Below, one piece after another: positions 57,611 to 64,000 of a stretch of 64,000 nt of DNA (its first letter is position 1; each line of letters starts with the position of its first letter). Position numbers and translations under genes: made by a program. Location: assembly GCA_030280995.1 (NCBI GenBank), contig JASXTE010000016.1:20214501-20278500 (forward strand), given 5' to 3'. The notes under the pieces were generated by a model. That model saw only the letters and a program-made list of their open reading frames with translations. It was not told the origin of the DNA and did not search any database. This DNA comes from Hemileia vastatrix (Eukaryota > Basidiomycota > Pucciniomycetes > Pucciniales > Zaghouaniaceae).

Positions 57611-60407
57611 TCAGTGGTGGTTCTTCCACCTTGCAGTTGTTCTTCTCTAGGAGAAATGGCACATACTGAATTTTCAGAACATATTTTAAATTTTATCTTA
57701 CCATTCAGGCCTATAGTGAAGAAACTGTTTCCAGGATCTAGTTTAATGCCAAATTATTTCAATAAATCATTGCCAATAATAAACCAATCACTAAAGTTTT
57801 TATTATCCATTACTACAAATTCACATACTGCTCTAACATATCCATTATTATATTTAAAGAATACAGCAGTTTTGTATTTGCCAATTGGATTTAATACTGA
57901 ACCAAAACCTCTCCAGTTCTTTGTCTTTACAGGTTCTAGTTTTTCCTTATACTTACTGTCAAGTTTCATTAATGTATTAATAGAAACCACACTACCTGCA
58001 GCCTTAGTGTCAAGAATGGCATTCATTTCTCTTCCACATATAATAACAGGTGCTCTGATAGGTGTTATTTTGTAAGTATCATGAGAGACATCTTTAATTA
58101 TTTCAGCTTCCTCAATGGAAGTTAAAGATGTGTCTATATGAGGTATAGCATCATTCAGGAACATAATATCCTGTTCTAATACAAATATCTCATGTTCATC
58201 ATCACTGTAAGATATGTTACTTTTGCAATCCTCACTGGATTCCACATTCTCATCTTCATGATTACTTGGCTCAGAATTCTGTGAGGTTTCAATAACATTT
58301 ATTCTTTTCTTAAACGTGTGACCCTTAACCCAAGGCTCATTACATTTATAACAAGTGTTATTCTCTTGTCTTTTAGGTACAAGGGGAGCTGAAGGTTTTT
58401 TCTTCTCCACTGGAAATTTACTTGTAGTACTTTTTACCACGTCAACACTTTGTCTGTAATTGTTATACTTGTTTTCATATTTGTGGTTTAATAATATTTC
58501 ATTGCATATATAAATTAACCCAGAGGTATCTCTGATGGTTTCAGTTCTAGCTACAATAATGTCTCTAAATGATATAGGCAACTTGTATATTATTTTCTCT
58601 CTCCACTCATCATAATCCATTTTTGGATCCATAGCTTTCATGATTTTTATTAAATTCATTAAAAAGATCATGGGTTTATCTCCAGCATTTGGATTATATC
58701 TGGCTCTTTCATACAATATTTGTTGACTGATTCTGAATTTTGGACCATCAAATTGTCTTTCAATTAGTGCCTTCCATTCATTCCAGGAGTAGTTAATTCC
58801 CTCACTCAATACAGATTCAAACCATAATAAGGCCACATCTGTAAATAAAGATATTAATTTTGATGTAATCTCTTCATCAGGTAATTTGTATGAAAATCTT
58901 AAGTTATCAATTCTTTGAATGAATTGTTGCCAATCACATTTTTAATCCCCGTCAAAAGAAGGGTACTGATCTAACTTAGGCCAGTTCTTTTGGCTAGTTT
59001 TTTCCTGCCTAACCTGAAGAATATTGAGTAATTCACTTACTTTAGAAAGATGATCATTTATTTCATCTTTTACTGATTTTATATTCTCAGAGCCCATGAC
59101 ACTATGTTCATGTTCAATCATTGGTTTATTATCAGAGTGTTTCATAAAAACTGGTACTCTTTCCACATAAGAGGTATTATCTTTTATTTTTTCAGTATTT
59201 TTCAAATTGTTAGCTACTTCAATTTCTACTCTTTGTAACCTATCTTTTATTACAGGTGCATGAGCTAAGGTATCATTTACATTTGAAAAAGACAATTTTA
59301 CAAGTCCCTCTATGGTAGCCATAATATTCTGAGAATGTTCTAATTTATTTTCTAAATTTTTAATCTCAGAGTTTAATCTTTTGTTTTCATTGATTAATTG
59401 ATTATTTGAATTCTCAATCATTTTAAACCTATTGGCTGTTGTACTCAATGATTGTGTGAGGTTTAATAATACACTTTCTGTATTATTGTTGGACTCTCTA
59501 GAGAATTATTCAAATTTTTCAATTCTTAATAATAATTTACTAATTATTTTTGATTCAATTGGATTTTCTTTTAGAAAATTTTCAATTTTTTCTGCTTCCA
59601 ATTCAGAAGACTCATCATCAGGGTCAAGATTTAATTCATTTGGTTCCATTTTTATATTAATAGCATTTTCCTTGTGGTCAATAAAACTATGTACATTGTC
59701 ATCATTTAAAGACAAGTTTAACATGTTATTTTCAAATGAATAATTTTTTAAATACTTATCAATTATATCCAATAACTCTCTATCAATTTCATTACCTATA
59801 AGTAATTCATTTTTAGGATTATATAATTGATCCTGAGAAGATGGATGACTAACCAAGGTCTTATATCATTTCCCCTGCCTCTCCTTGGCTTTCGCCTGTA
59901 TGGGTGACTGCTGGAGCCCTGCTTTTGAGGGTTGTTGTAGTTTTGGGCGTACCAATCCCACTTCCATTTTCTTACTGTAATTTTTTGATCTTCCTCTTGG
60001 GCTGGAGGTGTTGTATGGAACTGTTGGGTGCCACTGTTGGTGGTTGAGCCTTTATTTCTACTAGAGCTTGATTGACTTCTACGAAACCCTGAGCTGCTCT
60101 TTTCTCCAGATTGTTTATCTGGTCCACTATATTGTTTACCCTTATTGTAAAAGTGTTCAGTAGAGTGGAGAGGGAGTGAATTTGTTCTTGTAAGGTATTT
60201 TTTGTTTTCTTTATTGATACCTGTTTTAAAATTTTTTCCCTTTCCTGCAAAGACATTGGCGGAGTGATGGTGTTTATGGGGGACTCCTGGCCCTCCATTT
60301 GAATGTCCTGTACCAGGTTTTTCAGCTCTAGGTCTTAAGCTATAAGTTTTTGCCTTATAACTCACAATATCATTGTTGTCACACATTTTTACGTGGAATT
60401 TAAACAA
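57611..60407 (-). pseudogene. gag: Gypsy-B copy 2 gag and protease
   Basis: It starts at ATG 60407 with a basic Ser/Gly/Asn-rich domain of about 200 residues. An acidic segment (59856-59506), a coiled coil (59448-58942; I-E-N-S-N-N-Q-L-I-N-E-N-K-R-L) and a capsid-type segment (from 58836; W-F-E-S-V-L, F-L-M-N-L-I-K-I) follow. The zinc motif reads C-Y-K-C-x7-G-H-T-F, so its last Cys is lost. Protease follows at about 58060-57754, with D-T-K-A-A-G where D-[ST]-G is expected. Several stops and shifts separate the frames. Confidence 0.8.
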
Positions 60408-61055
60408 AGAATTGAAATTTGATATTTTTAAAACTTCAAAAAGGAGTTTTATCAGTACTTATTAATACCACTGAAGACAATTTTTTTGCTTACTTGTAGG
60501 TATAAAGTGAATTTAGAAGTGCCAAAAGTCAAATATGCTTTTATGTGGTCACTTGATTTAACTGGTCTACAATATGTATCTGTGTTTTTATATTTAAAAA
60601 ATAAAATGCTTCAGTAAGATTCTTTCTAAATATTAAATGAATTTTACAAACTAGTAAAAGGGGATTAAGAGTCCTGTTAAAAGAAAACAATAAATCAGTT
60701 TAATTGGTTATCATCTGCAAAGATCACAAATTTAATTGGCCTTTTGAAAGACTCCCACTAAGAACAATTTTATGTTAAATTAGTGGTAAAATTTTTATCG
60801 GCAAAGATCACAAATTTAATTGGTCTATTGAAAGACCCATTAATAGCAGTTATATGTTAAATTAGTGGTAGAATTGTTGATTCAATATCACAATTTTATT
60901 ATATAACAGGGCTTCTTTTTCTGAAATCACTATATAAGTGACCCCAACCTGTTGTAATTATCCAAATATTTCTATAGGGATTTTATTTACATGTACCTTC
61001 TTTGAAACTTTTACTTACTGGATTATAACAGAATTCTTGATGAAAGGTGCCCAAT
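60408..61055 (-). other. Gypsy-B copy 2 leader with primer-binding site and a short duplication
   Basis: Untranslated leader. Two bases after the 5' LTR the element strand reads TGGGCACCTTTCATCAAG (61036-61053), close to the Gypsy-A site. A tandem duplication of about 80 bases (about 60717-60798 and 60799-60880) repeats CAAAGATCACAAATTTAATT and TGTTAAATTAGTGGTA. No ORF is seen. Confidence 0.6.
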
Positions 61056-62556
61056 TGTCAGGCTGAGGTCAAGTACAAAGACGTGAACTAGCTTGAATGG
61101 TCAGTTGTATAGAAGATTTTAATAGTCCTATATGAATACTGTAGTTTAAATCCAACAAATAGTAAAATATAATCAAATTTAAAGGTCTTAGTAATATAAT
61201 TCTCACTATTTTTATATATGGCTTACAATCTTTTTATTTGGTAGAAAAATAGATTTTATAATTCAGATACTATTCAAAAGTCTTATAAAAGTACTAATTG
61301 ATATGTATTGTAATTTATTTGGTTATATTGGTTAAATTGTAATGATAAAGAATGTAGAAACAAGACCCAAAAACCTCCTCCTTTTATACACACTGAGTTC
61401 CCCAATGATTCCCTTGATGTACCACCCAATACACAGCTAATGACGCCTCCAAACCACTAATAGACATGCCCATCAACATTCCCAGTAACCCATGACATGA
61501 TTAGAAGAGTAACAACTGTCAAAATCCTGTATTAATAAGGAAAATCCATCAAAATTAAAGAATAAGATAAAAAGAGAGTATATGCATATTAAACAATAAT
61601 ATAAAAGATTAAAGAGAAAATTTTTGAGGTTAGTAATAGCTTAATAATAAGGGAGATTCACTGTAGAAACAATGGGGCTAATCCTGAAATTATACTATGT
61701 GAAATTCCCATTCAAAAATACCCAATATTGACTGAGAAACCACCCAAAAACTCAAAAAAGAGCGTGAGATGTGGGGTAACTACATGCAGTCCTTGGCAGG
61801 CACTTTCACAGGTAAATCCTTGACTAATTTTAGGCAAATTTAAGGGTGGTAGTGGAATAAGGCTCTAAGAGTGAGATGATTAATGAAATTAGTGCATATA
61901 AAGAGGGTTAATGCATTATTAATTAAGCTAGGACACTAAATAAGCGCCTGTTGCCTATTTTATTGTGTTTCCCCACAGTGGGCGTAGAATGTGGGGTAAT
62001 TATAGTGTGAAAAAGCTAAAGTTGCTAAAAATGAAGCCATTCACACGGGAAAAAAGCAGGCAGTATGTGGCCAGTACACAGAAGCCATTTCTGGCATAAA
62101 AAACACCAAATTTGAAAAGTGTTATTTTTATGCATTTAAATAGCCAAATCAATAGTTCTAAATGAGACAAATTGATTTGTCAAAGCGCATTTTTGATATT
62201 CTCAAATTTATGGTGCATATAGTTAACTTTTAAGTGAAATAAAGCGCATTTCTTGTTTTTTGCACAAAACAGTGAAAATAACAGCTTTAAGTGTACTTAA
62301 GAATTATGTAGCCTTATGCTTAAGGTTCTTAAGATTACCCTAACATATTCCAACTTAATATCAAGTACATAAGACTTATAAAAGGTGGATATATGCGTGT
62401 ATATAAGGTGTTATAATGGCATAATTTGTATATTATCATAATTTTACTTATGTATACTGTTTGTGTACTCTTAATTATTATTCCCATGTATAGTTAATGT
62501 GTTTAAAATAACTTATAAGTACTTTTTACTCAGTCCTGGGGATATAAAGGCTGACA
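61056..62556 (-). repeat. Gypsy-B copy 2 5' LTR
   Basis: A 1501-bp LTR from TGTCAGGCTGAGG to AAAGGCTGACA. It carries two TATAAAAGGTG-like boxes late in the LTR that could serve a promoter, but the strand of use is not settled. Confidence 0.92.
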
Positions 62557-63879
62557 GTTTCCAACCCATTCTCTTAATTTGGTTGAACCCTAGTATTTGT
62601 TTCTCTTCACAGCTTTTAGTCCTCTATGACTTTAAACTGGAAATTCTTTTGGTCTTCAATTTATGGACTCTTCATGCTTATTGTTTTAAGTTTATTGCGC
62701 TGAATGTTGTATTTTTAGTTAGAAGGTACACAGGGGGGGCTTCTAGATTTTATTTTGGAAAGTGTGGGGTAACTAACACCACACAATATGGGGGGTGGAC
62801 TTGCTAGCAAGTCCGCAACCTTGGACCCAAACTCACCATAGATTGAACACACATTGAGCTATTGATAAAGGAACCATACAATCAGGGATGAACACCACTC
62901 AGCAGAACAGTTTTAGGTGGGTGTTCAAGTAGAGTTCAGTATGGGTTCAGTCTGAGTTCAGTCTGAGTTCCATCTGAGTTCCATCTGAGTTCAGGTTGAG
63001 GACTTGCTAGCAAGTCCACCCCCTATATTGCGTAGTGTAATGAGCTGGATCCTCTGTAGAACAGTTACCTTATAATGTTTTTTTCAAGTATTTTGTTTGT
63101 CCTAGTTGAATCCTAGTTTTGGTTTTTGTTATTCAGGTTTCAAGTCAACTATGACTTTCAACTGGCTTGGGACTGTCTTCTTTATATTTTTTCTATTTGG
63201 ATTGGTGGTGGATCACTGGTGGGTTTCCATCATTTTTACTTATTTGAGGGAGCACACCCAGTGATAGTTTACTTGGACTGGACCTTCTATGGAGCCGGAC
63301 TTTTTCTTTTTTGTTTCTTTGAATTTTGTGGCTATGGTTGTGTTAGATAGAAGTTTTAGATTGTTTCTTTTTTCTCTTTTTTTCTTTAATTTTTTTATGG
63401 GGGTTATCAGGATATTAAGAGATGGAAAAATCACAAAAATCAATATTATATGGTTTCAGCACATCAGGGTCACCTGGATGTTGGCAAGCATTGGTGGGGA
63501 AAGTCTCATCAATTGGCCAGGAAATGCTATTTTCTTTTTTATCATTATCTCATTTTTATTATTAAAATTAATTTCTATTCATTTCATTTTATCTTTATTC
63601 ACATTATTATTCTTAATTCATTTTTATCTCAAATAATTTAAAATTTATTTAAAGGTGTATCAACATCTAGGTGCACTATGATGTGGGTAATATATCAGGG
63701 GATCAGCTCATCAATTGACTGAGAGATACCATTTTTAATTGTTATTTATTTTATCTTATTACTATTCATTTCATTCCATTTTATCAGCACTAAAATTTTT
63801 TTGGGCAATTTTGTTTAATTCTTTTCAAGTTTTTTTATTATGTTAGTAGTTTTTAGTAGTAATCTGTTTTAAAAAATAA

Positions 63880-63911
<32 letters not shown>

Positions 63912-64000
63912 TTACTAATTTTTATTTATTTATTTTCTAACTATTATTGTTTCTCTATTTATCTATTTATATTATTTTCCTTTTTTTCTATAAATAATGT
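62557..64000 (+). other. Gypsy-C 3' tail, right part, with diverged tandem repeats
   Basis: The Gypsy-C tail resumes with GTTTCCAACCC. A second copy of the roughly 270-base repeat starts near 62720 and is interrupted by the MITE at 62777. Further on, two diverged units of about 85 bases (63447-63535 and 63650-63735) share ATCAGG, CATCAATTG and GATACCATTTT-like sequence. The rest is T-rich, with AAAAC repeats near 63880-63910. No gene or LTR is recognised. Confidence 0.5.
62777..63037. mobile_element. CACTA-ended MITE, TTGCTAGCAA subfamily, copy 5
   Basis: A 261-bp element with both termini, both 18-base palindromes and a perfect TAA duplication (62774-62776, 63038-63040). It is one 11-base unit longer than the 250-bp copies and one shorter than the 272-bp copy. 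Confidence 0.9.

Larger units (their letters stand above)
52832..62556 (-). mobile_element. Gypsy-B copy 2, full-length chromodomain element
   Basis: A 9725-bp minus-strand element with two 1501-bp LTRs and a perfect 5-bp duplication GTTTC (52827-52831, 62557-62561). The left LTR starts TTTCAGG where the right has TGTCAGG. Gag, protease, RT, RNase H, integrase and chromodomain are all present with moderate damage. It is nested in Gypsy-C, which itself sits in Gypsy-B copy 1, so the family was active both before and after Gypsy-C. Confidence 0.93.
42205..64000 (+). mobile_element. Gypsy-C, Ty3/Gypsy element, interrupted and running off the window
   Basis: A plus-strand element with a 5' LTR, primer-binding site, gag with zinc knuckle, protease, RT, RNase H and integrase. 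It is interrupted by a 2.9-kb TIR element, Gypsy-B copy 2 and a MITE. Its own DNA is 42205-45386, 48275-52831, 62557-62776 and 63038 onward. No 3' LTR is seen, so it either lies beyond 64000 or is lost. All genes are heavily broken. Confidence 0.82.

Overview
This is a gene-poor, AT-rich stretch of a eukaryotic genome, almost certainly fungal and most likely a large-genome rust (Pucciniales). The reasons are chromodomain Ty3/Gypsy polyproteins, Ty1/Copia elements, a PIF/Harbinger-type transposase next to a Myb/trihelix-like protein and a TET/JBP-like dioxygenase, and short GT-AG introns. The species is an inference. No bacterial gene, tRNA, rRNA or CRISPR array was found.

Left flank (1-5369). 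A Copia-B LTR end (1-55) and three small CACTA-ended elements (147-473, 649-1078, 2228-2421) surround one apparently intact gene. I reconstruct it as 11 exons from 1297 to 4399, encoding 737 residues of unknown function. All ten introns have canonical borders and all are phase 1. One MITE sits inside intron 4.

Everything from 5370 to the right edge is a stack of nested transposons, resolved here by target-site duplications (TSDs) and by reading frames that resume across insertions. The oldest layer is a minus-strand chromodomain Gypsy element (Gypsy-B copy 1). Its left LTR runs from 5370 to 31426 in pieces and its pol from 31427 to 42204 in pieces. Into the LTR went a MITE (5837-6086), a solo LTR (6145-7321), a plus-strand Copia-B (7621-29652) and a solo Gypsy-C LTR (30262-31353). 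Copia-B holds Copia-A (7805-12941, minus), two MITEs, Gypsy-A (15782-24933, minus, 1.14 kb LTRs) and two solo LTRs (25801-26900, 27842-29083). Into Gypsy-B pol went a 7.1 kb Harbinger-like element (31849-38995) carrying a Myb-like gene, a TET/JBP-like gene and a DDE transposase. Gypsy-C (from 42205, plus) also inserted there. Gypsy-C holds a 2.9 kb non-coding TIR element (45387-48274), a second, younger Gypsy-B (52832-62556, minus, 1501-bp LTRs) and a MITE (62777-63037). It runs off the window.

Nearly every transposon gene is broken by stops, frameshifts or lost catalytic residues. Gypsy-A and Copia-A are the best preserved. The items most worth a second look are the all-phase-1 gene at 1297-4399 and the Harbinger-like element with a TET/JBP-like cargo gene.
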